A stretch of DNA of 64,000 nucleotides from assembly GCF_001955655.1 (NCBI RefSeq), contig NZ_MSPW01000001.1, positions 733,645 to 797,644 of the forward strand, read 5' to 3'. The first letter of the stretch is position 1. Every line of letters begins with the position of its first letter. The position numbers and the translations under genes are program-made. This document shows, piece after piece, positions 19,489 through 27,905 of this stretch. The notes beneath the pieces were generated by a model. It ran no database searches. It was given only the letters and a program-made list of their open reading frames with translations, and was not told where the DNA came from. This DNA comes from Viridibacillus arenosi. GTDB lineage: Bacteria > Bacillota > Bacilli > Bacillales_A > Planococcaceae.

Positions 19489-19675
19489 TAACATTTTCCA
19501 TTGTAAAATTATAATCATTCATCTTGTCGACATTCTGAAGTTGATAAATATTTAATAAATGATCTAGCTTTTTACTCAAGCGGATGGTTTCGATATTTGA
19601 AAAACCATGTTCAATTCCAGAACGGATCATCATTTCTCTTGTAGATTCTAATTTTTTTAAGATGGAATCAGACAT
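19481..19675 (-). CDS. Spo0E-like aspartyl-phosphate phosphatase
   Basis: A 64-residue helical protein of the Spo0E family. These small proteins dephosphorylate Spo0A-P and so delay sporulation. The family signature S-x-x-LD is present as SKKLDHLLN (about residues 33-41), in a helix preceded by REMMIRSGIEHGF. The ATG follows GAGGAGG. It supports an endospore-forming host and sits near sporulation-type kinases (21725 and 38944) that would act on the opposite side of the phosphorelay. Confidence 0.85.
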   Translation of the reverse strand: MSDSILKKLESTREMMIRSGIEHGFSNIETIRLSKKLDHLLNIYQLQNVDKMNDYNFTMENVKH

Positions 19676-19766
19676 TTACCATCCTCCTCTCAAGCTAAAT
19701 TCTGTTCATTATTATACTATTATTCCCACTTTTTCGGAGAAGAAACTTTCGACATTTTTCGACAAG

Positions 19767-19955
19767 CTAGCTCCTCGCGACTTCCATGTATTGATAAATA
19801 ACTTGACCGCCTTGTTTTGCCACACCACGGAAATGTTTGAAGTCTTCTCTCTTCACTAGAACTTCTCTAAAGGCATAAAATTCATTTTTATCAACCGTGA
19901 TATCTTTTCTAGTACCATTTTTTAATTCGTCCAACATATCATTATATGAATTCAC
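19767..19955 (-). CDS. Small conserved-looking protein, unknown
   Basis: A 62-residue charged protein (MNSYNDMLDELKNGTRKD, then KNEFYAFREVLVKREDFKHF). It starts at GTG with AAGGAAG 8 bases upstream. It is divergent from ykvS across a 123-bp region with a long inverted repeat. Its balanced composition and ribosome binding site suggest a real gene. The family was not recognised. Confidence 0.5.
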   Translation of the reverse strand: MNSYNDMLDELKNGTRKDITVDKNEFYAFREVLVKREDFKHFRGVAKQGGQVIYQYMEVARS

Positions 19956-20010
19956 TACATAATCTTCCTTTTTCTTTGAAATTTTCTTTTTTTTAAAAAT
20001 AATAATAGAA

Positions 20011-20054
20011 AATACTTTACCTCAGACGTATTTTCGTGCAAACTGTAAAGTATT
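20011..20054. repeat. Inverted repeat between divergent small genes
   Basis: Perfect 10-bp arms AATACTTTAC (20011-20020) and GTAAAGTATT (20045-20054), 24 bp apart. They lie in the region that must contain the promoters of the divergent genes at 19955 and 20079. It could be an operator or a 5' leader hairpin. Confidence 0.5.
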
Positions 20055-20078
20055 AGTAGGTGAAGGAGCTGAATTTCT

Positions 20079-20267
20079 ATGAAAATCGCTGAAATCGGAA
20101 ATATCATTGAATTTAACGACGGTCTACAAGGCATTGTTGAGAAAGTAAATGAAAACTCTGTTATCGTCAACCTTACTTATATGGAAAATTTCAACAGCCT
20201 AGAAGTTGAAGAAAAAACAGTGGTCAATCACAAACGTTATAAAATATTATACAGTAACGAAGTTTAA
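20079..20267 (+). CDS. ykvS: YkvS family protein (DUF2187)
   Basis: A 62-residue protein of the DUF2187/YkvS family. It is mostly beta-strand, with the pattern IGNIIEFNDGLQGIVEKVNENSVIV followed by EKTVVNHKRY. Such small KOW-like proteins are common in Bacillales and have no assigned function. The ATG at 20079 has GAAGGAG 11 bases upstream. Confidence 0.85.
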   Translation: MKIAEIGNIIEFNDGLQGIVEKVNENSVIVNLTYMENFNSLEVEEKTVVNHKRYKILYSNEV

Positions 20268-20398
20268 AAAATTGTTCAATGCCCCCTATGAATACATATG
20301 TAACATATACGACATACTTATAGCAATTACTATTCGTTAACAGTATACTTTACTAGACATTGGGCATCTAAAACAATACAATGGTTGTATTTGAGTCT

Positions 20399-20437
20399 GC
20401 GCCGTCCCTCAGAATCTGAAGGACGGCGTCTCTTTTG
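20399..20437 (+). terminator. Terminator downstream of ykvS
   Basis: Arms GCCGTCC and GGACGGC with an inner TCAG/CTGA pair, followed by TCTCTTTT. It lies 130 bp after ykvS; no gene was seen in between. Confidence 0.75.
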
Positions 20438-20508
20438 TACAAATGCTAAAAATATGTTAAAAAAGAGTAAAGACCTTCTTATATATCAAGTTGGAGGTGA
20501 TTATTAAT

Positions 20509-21120
20509 ATGAAGAAGCACACGAATATTTTAGTGCTTATTCTTTCATTGGTATTCATATACGTTCTGCTATACTTTAGTTTCGATCAAAAAGCTGTATT
20601 TTGGTATCTATATACTTTTACAATGCTAATTGGTATGGCTTTTGCATTTGCATTTGGAAAAATTGAAGACAAAATCAAAACGTGGGAATACTTACTATTT
20701 GGAATAGGTTTTGGAACGATTATATATGGCCTATTTGCATTAGGTTACCGTTTACTACCTTTCCTATCAGAAGAACTTCTGACAACTGTACATCAATTTA
20801 TCAAAACATTCGGTCCTAGTACTTTATGGCACTATATACTACTCATTTTGATTATTGCTACCGCGGAAGAATTATTCTGGCGTGGTTATGTACAACAACA
20901 ACTAAAACAGTATATGAAGATGCCTTATGCTGTTATTCTAGCAGCAAGTTTATTTGCGATGTCGCTTGCAGTAAGTGGCTTCTGGTTAGGTGTATTAGCT
21001 GCTTTCATAACTGGCATTATTTTTGGTTTCTTATATGAATGGAAAAAAAGCATGCCGATTATCATTGTCGCTCATCTTGTCATGATAACACTATTATTCC
21101 TATTATTTCCACTATATTGA
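20509..21120 (+). CDS. CPBP-family intramembrane protease-like protein
   Basis: A 203-residue protein with about seven membrane helices. It carries the CPBP/Abi motif EELFWRGYVQQ near residue 124 (EExxxR). The second family motif (FxxxH) is not obvious; the equivalent stretch reads LAVSGFWLG. The final helix has AHLVM rather than HxxxN or HxxxD, so protease activity is uncertain. The start was moved to the ATG at 20509 because GGAGGTGA sits 8 bases upstream. Monocistronic, with a clear terminator. Confidence 0.75.
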   Translation: MKKHTNILVLILSLVFIYVLLYFSFDQKAVFWYLYTFTMLIGMAFAFAFGKIEDKIKTWEYLLFGIGFGTIIYGLFALGYRLLPFLSEELLTTVHQFIKTFGPSTLWHYILLILIIATAEELFWRGYVQQQLKQYMKMPYAVILAASLFAMSLAVSGFWLGVLAAFITGIIFGFLYEWKKSMPIIIVAHLVMITLLFLLFPLY

Positions 21121-21133
21121 TTTTTAAACTATC

Positions 21134-21169
21134 AAAAAACCAATCGATCCAAAATCGATTGGTTTTTTT
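21134..21169. terminator. Terminator after the CPBP gene
   Basis: Arms AAAACCAATCGAT and ATCGATTGGTTTT with a run of seven T. It also separates the convergent MarR gene. Confidence 0.9.
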
Positions 21170-21179
21170 CTAATTTCTT

Positions 21180-21626
21180 TTAATAAGATAAATCTTTTAT
21201 AGATAGACCCATTTTTTTTAATAATGCAATTGCTTGATCTTTTTCTTCAGGCGAAAGGGCATTTGTAAGCTCGTATAATTGTTCCTCATGTCTTGGGAAC
21301 AATTCATCCATAAAAGCTTCTCCTTCAGGCGTAATTTCAGCATAGGTGATACGACGATCTGATGGACAAGATATACGATTTAAGAAACCTCTTTTTTCCA
21401 ATTTATCAATTACATATGTAATTGAACCACTTGCTAAAAGAATTTTATTTCCTATTTTCTGTAATGGTTGTCGTCCCTTGTGGAAAAGTAGCTCCAAAAC
21501 CGCAAATTCTGTTGGGTTAAGTCCATTATCTTGAAAAAATTGATTTGTGCATTCATTTATTGCTTTATTTGCTCTCGATAAAACAATAAATAGTTTTAAC
21601 GATTGTTTTATTTCCTCTGATGTCAT
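21180..21626 (-). CDS. MarR-family transcriptional regulator
   Basis: A 148-residue winged-helix regulator with the MarR core: GLNPTEFAVLELL, the recognition helix LLASGSITYVIDKLEKRGF (about residues 66-84) and the wing CPSDRRITYAEITPEG. No cysteine-based redox switch is obvious. The target is unknown. It converges with the CPBP gene and is not obviously in an operon. Confidence 0.9.
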   Translation of the reverse strand: MTSEEIKQSLKLFIVLSRANKAINECTNQFFQDNGLNPTEFAVLELLFHKGRQPLQKIGNKILLASGSITYVIDKLEKRGFLNRISCPSDRRITYAEITPEGEAFMDELFPRHEEQLYELTNALSPEEKDQAIALLKKMGLSIKDLSY

Positions 21627-21710
21627 TTCAATTCATCCTTCATATCCATTATCTTGATTTAAAGCTATTATATCGATAATGTTGAAGCTTTGTCAAAATA
21701 GACTAATGAA

Positions 21711-21745
21711 AAACCCATACACCTTTAGCTTGTGTATAGGCTTTC
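21711..21745 (-). terminator. Terminator of the PAS histidine kinase gene
   Basis: Arms CCTATACAC and GTGTATGGG on the minus strand followed by TTTTT. It overlaps the final codons of the kinase gene. Confidence 0.65.
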
Positions 21746-23182
21746 TACTTTTGGTTCATACTGAGGAATTGAAGGGTCTACTCCTAAAGGTAATGTAATT
21801 TCAAAGCTTGTCCCTTTTCGTAATTCACTAAACACTTCAATATTACCACCGTGCTCTTCAATTGTTTTCAACACAAATGGCAGGCCTAGACCTGTCCCAC
21901 TTCTTTTCGTAGAATAAAATGGCATGAAAATCTTTTGCATTTCCAAGTCGCTCATACCTGAACCACAGTCTTTAATCGTCAGCTTCATTTGTCCCATAAA
22001 GTCAAAAGTTTGAGTAATCGTTATATCGCCACCATCTGGCATTACTTCTATAGCATTTTTAATAAGATTTATAAGTACTTGTTTGATTTTAAAATCATCC
22101 GCATATATATATCCCGGCTCAAAATCTGGTTTATTATATACAATATTAACGTTTTTCATTAAAGCATTTGGTAACATTAACTCAAGAACTTTAGTTACAA
22201 TTCCACTTAAAGATAGCATACTCTTTGTCCATTCTTTCGGTTTAGACAATACTAAAAACTCATTGAGAATCGCTTCCATTCTCTCAAGTTCACTATCAAT
22301 AACTGATAAATAGCGTCGATTTTCTTCAGTCGCACTTATTTTCAATAATTCAGTAAAACCTTTTAAAGATGTCATCGGATTCCGTATTTCATGTGCGATA
22401 CTTGCAGCAAGCTCCCCTAGAATGTTTAGGGAATCTTGATGTTCTACTTGTTGTTTTAAATGCATCATTTCTGTATCATCACGAATAATGGTCATGTGAA
22501 GTTCTGATGTAGTATCGTAGGTGCTTACAATATTAAGATACCTAGTATATTCATTTGCAAACTGAATATTAAAAGTATGTTCTGCTTTACCTGTCGTCAA
22601 TAACTTCTTAAAGAAATGTTGAATTTCATTTGTTTTCCCATGGAATATCTCCATTAAAGCAGTTGTTTTATTGCCTAGAAGTGCCTTCCTTGACACTTGT
22701 AATAATTCTTCAGCCTGATTGTTAACTTCAACAATAGTACCATTTTTATCAGTTAATATAATGCCATTTGTAGAATAATTAAACACATGATTAAATTTCT
22801 TCTCACTATCATTTAATAGACTAAAAGTCGGCAATTCTACAGTAGATCGCTCAAATCGCACCATCATGACATTAAATTTAATATAATGGAAGCCTGTAAT
22901 TTTAACTCCTTCAATTATATTTTGATTTATATTTAAATTAAGTACGCATGCTGCATGCTTTTCATTGATTAAATCATGAATAAAATGTTGCCAATCTGCT
23001 TTAAAAGACTCTTCTACAATAGTTTCTAAATCTACGCTCAGGTCAATTGCTAACATTTCCTTTGCAGGATTATTAATTCTAATCAATTTGCAATTAGTAT
23101 CTAAAATTGTAAGCGGGTCTTTTATTTCCTTAAATAAATAGTCAAACGTTGGATTAGTACTACTCGTCATACGCTGTTTCAC
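21725..23182 (-). CDS. Soluble PAS sensor histidine kinase, sporulation-kinase type
   Basis: A 485-residue cytosolic kinase without membrane segments. PAS-like regions are at about 8-110 and 125-240. The H-box AHEIRNPMTSLKGF (His near residue 265) is followed by a HATPase domain with N-box LINLIKNAIEVM, G1 DCGSGMSD and G2 GTGLGLPFV. No response regulator is adjacent, as for orphan kinases that feed the Spo0 phosphorelay (KinA/KinE group). That role is inference from architecture. The frame opens with GTG at 23182; an ATG four codons in is an alternative start. Confidence 0.85.
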   Translation of the reverse strand: MKQRMTSSTNPTFDYLFKEIKDPLTILDTNCKLIRINNPAKEMLAIDLSVDLETIVEESFKADWQHFIHDLINEKHAACVLNLNINQNIIEGVKITGFHYIKFNVMMVRFERSTVELPTFSLLNDSEKKFNHVFNYSTNGIILTDKNGTIVEVNNQAEELLQVSRKALLGNKTTALMEIFHGKTNEIQHFFKKLLTTGKAEHTFNIQFANEYTRYLNIVSTYDTTSELHMTIIRDDTEMMHLKQQVEHQDSLNILGELAASIAHEIRNPMTSLKGFTELLKISATEENRRYLSVIDSELERMEAILNEFLVLSKPKEWTKSMLSLSGIVTKVLELMLPNALMKNVNIVYNKPDFEPGYIYADDFKIKQVLINLIKNAIEVMPDGGDITITQTFDFMGQMKLTIKDCGSGMSDLEMQKIFMPFYSTKRSGTGLGLPFVLKTIEEHGGNIEVFSELRKGTSFEITLPLGVDPSIPQYEPKVESLYTS

Positions 23183-23448
23183 CGTACCTTTCGTTTACTT
23201 CTATAACCCTATGCATCCTATTAGAATAGTATGCAGATATAATCGAAAATAAAAAGGTCACAATAGAGACACAAACGTTTTTATATAATATTCAGATTAT
23301 TCCACAAAAAATAATATATAGGAATAGGTATTTATACTTATATTGCGGAAATTTCACAATATTGTTACAATCAATAACAGTTACACATATGTTACTTTCT
23401 CATTAATAACAGCCTACAATAAGCCGTTTTCCAAAGGAGTTCACTAAT

Positions 23449-25197
23449 ATGAACATAGTACTAGCAACATTAAATGCAAAATATATCCATACAAATATTG
23501 CATTGCGCTATTTAAAATCATTTGCTACACCCGAATTCGACCCAATTATCTCTGAATACACTATTAAAGACCCTTCTTTTAATATTGTTTCTGATATTTA
23601 TCAAAAAAAACCTGATATCGTGGGTTTTAGTTGCTACATATGGAATATCGAAGAAACTATTCGCGTCATTAGAATGTTAAAAAAAGTAAGTCCTAATACA
23701 AAAATCATTCTTGGTGGTCCTGAAGTATCTTATGATGTGCATGATTGGCTACGTCGACTTAATGACGTGGATTATATCATTATGGGTGAGGGCGAATATT
23801 CTTTTAAACAGCTCCTTTTCCACTTAAATGGAGAGCTACCGCTTGAAGAAGTCCCAGGAATTTGTTATTTAAAAGATAGTAAAGTTATCATTCACCCTCA
23901 GCCTAAAAAAGTCGATTTACGCGAAATGCCAAGTCCTTATCGCTTAGAAGAGGACATTCCTGATATCCCAAAACGAATTTCATATATTGAAACAAGCCGT
24001 GGATGTCCATTTAGCTGTCAATTCTGCCTATCATCCATTGAAGTTGGAGTCCGATACTTTAACCGTGAAAAGATAAAAGAAGATATTCGTTATTTAATGG
24101 AACATGGTGCTAAAACGGTTAAATTCGTCGACCGAACATTCAATATTAGCCGTAGCTATGCAATGGAAATGTTCCAATTTTTAATCGATGAGCATAAACC
24201 AGGTGTAGTTTTTCAATTTGAAATTACAGCTGACATTATGCGACCTGAAGTCATTCAATTTTTGAATGATAACGCACCTAAGGGGTTATTCCGCTTTGAG
24301 ATAGGTGTCCAATCAACAAATGACTTAACGAATGAACTTGTTAAACGAAGACAAAATTTCGAAAAACTATCTCGTACAGTTACTATGGTTAAAGATGGTG
24401 GAAAGATTGATCAGCATTTGGACTTAATAGCTGGGTTACCTGAAGAAGATTATGCTAGTTTCCGTCAAACTTTTAATGATGTATTTGCAATGCGTCCCGA
24501 AGAGTTACAACTAGGTTTCTTAAAACTACTACGAGGTACAGGTTTACGATTGCAAGCGAAGGAATATGGTTATGAATATGTCGATATGGCACCTTATGAA
24601 ATTTTCGCTAACAACTTATTAACATTTGATGATATTTTGCGTATTAAACAAGCAGAAGATGTATTAGAAAAATATTGGAATGATCATCGCATGGATCGTA
24701 CCGTAGAATATCTAGTAACAGAAGTATTTGAATCGCCATTTGACTTCTTCCAAGAATTCGGTACATATTGGGAAGAACGTGCATGGTCTAGAATAGGTCA
24801 TCAGCTTGAGGATTTATTTAACCGTTTACTTCAATTTTTACATGACCGTGGTGGCGTAAATTTAGAATTAGTAACAAACTTAATGCAACTTGATTACTTA
24901 ACAGTCCAACAGTTCCAACCTCGTAAAATTTGGTGGGATAAACGCGTTTCAAGTGAAGAATCCAAAAAGCTTCTCCAACAGTTGCGTGAAAACCCTACAA
25001 TCGCTGGCGAAGAATTTGCTTCATTCCAATTAAATGAAAAGGAATTATATAAACATACTTTACTCGTTCCTTTCTCGCTTGATTATGAAGCATTAGAAAA
25101 AGGGCAGCTTGCAGCACAAAGTGGATATTTATTAACCTATTTCAGAAAAGATAATAAACCTTACTTCACAACTATTTCAGATACTTTCATTTCTTAA
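23449..25197 (+). CDS. B12-binding-domain radical SAM protein (DUF4080)
   Basis: A 582-residue protein. The N-terminal cobalamin-binding-like Rossmann domain is at about 1-135 (VGFSCYIWN, ILGGPEVS), but lacks a DxHxxG histidine motif. The radical SAM core from about 175 has the cluster motif CPFSCQFC (CxxxCxxC) at about 187-194. A C-terminal DUF4080-like region follows from about 370. It is predicted to hold a 4Fe-4S cluster and cleave S-adenosylmethionine. The substrate is unknown. AAAGGAG precedes the ATG. It is a single-gene unit, divergent from the kinase. Confidence 0.85.
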   Translation: MNIVLATLNAKYIHTNIALRYLKSFATPEFDPIISEYTIKDPSFNIVSDIYQKKPDIVGFSCYIWNIEETIRVIRMLKKVSPNTKIILGGPEVSYDVHDWLRRLNDVDYIIMGEGEYSFKQLLFHLNGELPLEEVPGICYLKDSKVIIHPQPKKVDLREMPSPYRLEEDIPDIPKRISYIETSRGCPFSCQFCLSSIEVGVRYFNREKIKEDIRYLMEHGAKTVKFVDRTFNISRSYAMEMFQFLIDEHKPGVVFQFEITADIMRPEVIQFLNDNAPKGLFRFEIGVQSTNDLTNELVKRRQNFEKLSRTVTMVKDGGKIDQHLDLIAGLPEEDYASFRQTFNDVFAMRPEELQLGFLKLLRGTGLRLQAKEYGYEYVDMAPYEIFANNLLTFDDILRIKQAEDVLEKYWNDHRMDRTVEYLVTEVFESPFDFFQEFGTYWEERAWSRIGHQLEDLFNRLLQFLHDRGGVNLELVTNLMQLDYLTVQQFQPRKIWWDKRVSSEESKKLLQQLRENPTIAGEEFASFQLNEKELYKHTLLVPFSLDYEALEKGQLAAQSGYLLTYFRKDNKPYFTTISDTFIS

Positions 25198-25198
25198 T

Positions 25199-25250
25199 AA
25201 CAAAGCAGAGCAAATACCATTTAAATTGGCTTTGCTCTGCTTTGTTTGTC
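25199..25250 (+). terminator. Terminator after the radical SAM gene
   Basis: A perfect 16-bp inverted repeat, AACAAAGCAGAGCAAA and its complement, beginning at the stop codon. Confidence 0.85.
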
Positions 25251-25284
25251 TTTCGATAAAAATGTTAACTTTATCAATCAGAAA

Positions 25285-25326
25285 AATCGTCTGCGTTTTA
25301 ACTTAATGTTAGAGCGTAGACGACTT
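25285..25326 (-). terminator. Terminator after ktrD
   Basis: A long imperfect stem built on GTCTACG/CGCAGAC and GTTA/TAAC, followed on the minus strand by TTTTTC. It lies 9 bp after the stop at 25335. Confidence 0.7.
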
Positions 25327-25334
25327 TCAGCTAA

Positions 25335-26684
25335 TTATCCAATAATTACTCGTTCTTTTGGATAATGGTATTTCGTTTTCTTCGCCTTTCCTCCAAGAGA
25401 ATATAAGAAGGATATAAGGCCAACTCGACCAATGAACATGAGTAACATCATGATTACTTTTCCAATTGATGATAAATGTTCTGTCAATCCAAGTGACATG
25501 CCACAAGTTCCGAATGCGGACGTAATTTCGAATACAATTTGAGTTAAGGTAGCTTCTGGCTCCGTGATTAATAAGATCATCGTTGCAACAAGTACCATTG
25601 CTACAGCTAAAATGATAACAACATATGAGCGGTACACATCAACAATATGGATTTCACGATTAAAAATCTGGATATCTTCCTTACCTCTTGCAAAATTAAT
25701 TAAAAATAAAATTGCTATCGCAAATGTAGTTGTCCGTATCCCACCACCAACTGAACTTGGTGAAGCTCCAATGAACATTAAGAAGCTTAAAAAAACATCT
25801 GTCGCTTCACTGAATTTCGTGACGTCTATTGTCGTTAATCCACCTGAACGGGCTGAAATAGAATGGAACATCGCTGAGAAAAATGCTTCATGCCAGCTCA
25901 TCCCTTTAAACGCATGAAACGACTCAATAACAAGTATTACGAAAGTACCGAATATAAATAAGATTGCATAAGTAACTGTCGTTATTTTAGTAAATAATGA
26001 GAAACGGAAATTTCTATTTTTATTTTCTAAAAACGCTTTAAGTTCAATCAATACAGGGAAACCAATTGCCCCTAAAGTAATTAATAACATATTAATTACT
26101 TGTACAAAATAATCACCGTGGAAAGGTACTAATGACATACCAGTTAAATCAAAACCACCATTTGTCGTTGCAGAAATAGCCCCGAAAACACCATGTAATA
26201 ATGCTTCTTTGAAATTGTCGAAATATTGCACGAAATAAAGCGTTAATATGGTAGCACCTATCAGTTCAATCGTTATTAATATTTTCACGATTTCTTTTAT
26301 TAAATACACGACACCTGATATTTTCGTTTGGTTATGATCGACCATTATTAGTTGACGTTCACGCATCCCAATCTTCTTCCCGACAAGTAACCAAATAAAG
26401 GTACCTAAAGACATAATCCCAATTGCACCTAATTGTAAAATAAGCAGTAACATAACAATACCAAAAACTGAATACGTTTCAGATATATTCGTTACTGTCA
26501 AACCGGTTACACTAACTGCACTAACTGCAGTAAATAACGAATCAAGTAACGAAACTTCTACACCTGGTTTATGTACACCCGGTAACCTTAAAAGTACAAA
26601 AGAAATAGCAATGGCTATAAAATAATATGAAACAATCGCTTGGAATGGTGTTGCACGCCGATTGATATCTTTAGTAAACCCCAT
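25335..26684 (-). CDS. ktrD: Potassium uptake channel subunit KtrD/KtrB
   Basis: A 449-residue protein of the Trk/Ktr/HKT superfamily, the same length as B. subtilis KtrD (YkrM). Four pore repeats are visible by their filter regions: VTGLTV, TTNGGFD, SARSGGLTT and TCGMSLG. It conducts K+ (with Na+) across the membrane together with a cytosolic KtrA/KtrC ring protein. No ktrA/ktrC gene is adjacent, as for monocistronic ktrD. I saw no ydaO-type c-di-AMP riboswitch in the 140 bp upstream. Confidence 0.92.
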   Translation of the reverse strand: MGFTKDINRRATPFQAIVSYYFIAIAISFVLLRLPGVHKPGVEVSLLDSLFTAVSAVSVTGLTVTNISETYSVFGIVMLLLILQLGAIGIMSLGTFIWLLVGKKIGMRERQLIMVDHNQTKISGVVYLIKEIVKILITIELIGATILTLYFVQYFDNFKEALLHGVFGAISATTNGGFDLTGMSLVPFHGDYFVQVINMLLITLGAIGFPVLIELKAFLENKNRNFRFSLFTKITTVTYAILFIFGTFVILVIESFHAFKGMSWHEAFFSAMFHSISARSGGLTTIDVTKFSEATDVFLSFLMFIGASPSSVGGGIRTTTFAIAILFLINFARGKEDIQIFNREIHIVDVYRSYVVIILAVAMVLVATMILLITEPEATLTQIVFEITSAFGTCGMSLGLTEHLSSIGKVIMMLLMFIGRVGLISFLYSLGGKAKKTKYHYPKERVIIG

Positions 26685-26818
26685 ATAAATCGAATCCTTT
26701 CAATCTTGAAAACAAGATACTCCCTATTGTATGAAAAAGTAAGAGAAAAGGAAAGTACCTAAAAATATTCTCTCTATAACTTTTCTATCTTCTCTATTCT
26801 GCCCTTTTTATCCAAAGA

Positions 26819-26855
26819 AAAAACCCTATTACCATAATATTGGCGAATAGGGTTA
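26819..26855 (-). terminator. Terminator after the terC/ykoY-like gene
   Basis: Arms AACCCTATT and AATAGGGTT with a T-run on the minus-strand side. It lies about 10 bp after the stop at 26864. Confidence 0.8.
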
Positions 26856-26863
26856 CGGCTAAA

Positions 26864-27628
26864 TTATTCTGTTGCATCTGCCTTTTTCTTATTGCGGACA
26901 CCTACAAGGTAGCCACCTAATGCTAGTACAAGAAGTACAATCCAGAATGTCATTTTCCAAGGAGTTGAATGAGGGAAATGCTCATCTAAAATCGCTACTT
27001 TTGGATGTGCTAATGTTAATACTAATAATTTCACTCCGACCCATCCAACGATTAAAAACGCCGCTGTTTCTAAAGATGGATAAGATTGGAGTATCTTAAC
27101 AAACCATTGTGCTGCAAAACGCATAATAACTAAGCCAATAATACCACCTAAGAACATTACAGCGAACTGACCACCATTAATACCACCAACGTGTAATTCA
27201 CCTAGTTCAGGTAGTGTTACAGCTAAAGCTACTGCGGCAAGCATTGAATCAATAGCAAAAGCTAAATCTGCTAACTCTACTTTAAATACTGTCATCCAGA
27301 AGCCAGAACCTGGTTTTTCTTCGACCTCTTCATCCTGACTCTTTTTCTTCCAATGATCATATAAATGTTTGAAACAGATAAATAGTAAATACGCTGCTCC
27401 CAACGCCTGAATTTGCCAAAAGTTCACTAGGAATGTAATCATAAATAGCGCAGCAAATCGTAATACAAACGCACCAAGTAAGCCGTAAAATAACGCTTTT
27501 TTCTGTTGAACAGGTGGTAAGTGTTTGACCATAACAGCCATAACAACCGCATTATCTGCCGCTAATAAACCTTCTAATACTATTAGGACTAATAGTACCC
27601 ATGCATATTCCAATAATATAGCATCCAT
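26864..27628 (-). CDS. ykoY: TerC-family manganese exporter (YkoY/MeeY-like)
   Basis: A 254-residue protein with seven to eight membrane helices and the TerC-family acidic motifs EGLLAADNAVVMA (about 15-27) and VELADLAFAIDSMLA near residue 123. In B. subtilis YkoY and YceF export Mn2+ and help metallate secreted proteins. A histidine- and lysine-rich cytosolic loop (KKKSQDEEVEEKPG) separates the two halves. The ATG at 27628 was chosen over the frame opening at 27667 because GGAGG sits 7 bases upstream and the longer frame runs into the riboswitch terminator. Its regulation by a manganese riboswitch supports the assignment. Confidence 0.93.
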   Translation of the reverse strand: MDAILLEYAWVLLVLIVLEGLLAADNAVVMAVMVKHLPPVQQKKALFYGLLGAFVLRFAALFMITFLVNFWQIQALGAAYLLFICFKHLYDHWKKKSQDEEVEEKPGSGFWMTVFKVELADLAFAIDSMLAAVALAVTLPELGELHVGGINGGQFAVMFLGGIIGLVIMRFAAQWFVKILQSYPSLETAAFLIVGWVGVKLLVLTLAHPKVAILDEHFPHSTPWKMTFWIVLLVLALGGYLVGVRNKKKADATE

Positions 27629-27650
27629 CCAATTTCCTCCTTTTTCAAAC

Positions 27651-27688
27651 AAAAATAAAAGACCCATGCCTAATAAAAGGCAAAGGTC
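27651..27688 (-). terminator. Riboswitch-controlled terminator before ykoY
   Basis: On the minus strand the stem AGACC...GGTCT with inner TTGCC/GGCA is followed by TTTATTTTTG. Its left arm AGACCTTTG is the same sequence that closes the riboswitch P1 helix, so terminator and ligand-bound aptamer exclude each other. Confidence 0.8.
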
Positions 27689-27792
27689 TCGCTTAGCAAT
27701 TTTAAAAATTCATTTGCTCTCATAACCGATGGCGGTTAAACCATGTAATGACGACTATGAGGTAGGTTTCCCTATAGCTACTCCCCTTTGAC
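27681..27792 (-). promoter_or_regulatory. yybP-ykoY manganese riboswitch aptamer
   Basis: Minus-strand reading gives the hallmark 5' box CAAAGGGGAGTAGC, then the GGGAAACC-type stem, the second conserved region AGTCGTCATTAC, and the 3' closing strand GCGAGACCTTTG, which pairs with CAAAGG. These match the known Mn2+-sensing yybP-ykoY aptamer. Ligand binding should stabilise P1 and stop the overlapping terminator from forming, turning ykoY on when Mn2+ is high. Confidence 0.93.
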
Positions 27793-27828
27793 AAAATGTC
27801 AAAAGTAATTAAGTTTGTTTGTGACTCT

Positions 27829-27857
27829 ATTATAACTGATTGAATTAAAGAAGTAAA
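27829..27857 (-). promoter_or_regulatory. Promoter of the ykoY transcript
   Basis: On the minus strand, TTTACT (-35) and TATAAT (-10) with a 17-base spacer. They are about 38 bases upstream of the riboswitch aptamer. Confidence 0.7.
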
Positions 27858-27905
27858 CTTTTTTTCGGCAAAAACTACTTTTTTACATTGAGATAGTTAT
27901 TAGCT

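Noticed and set aside
26685..26820. c-di-AMP (ydaO) riboswitch before ktrD
   Set aside because: The leader is too short and none of the aptamer boxes was found.
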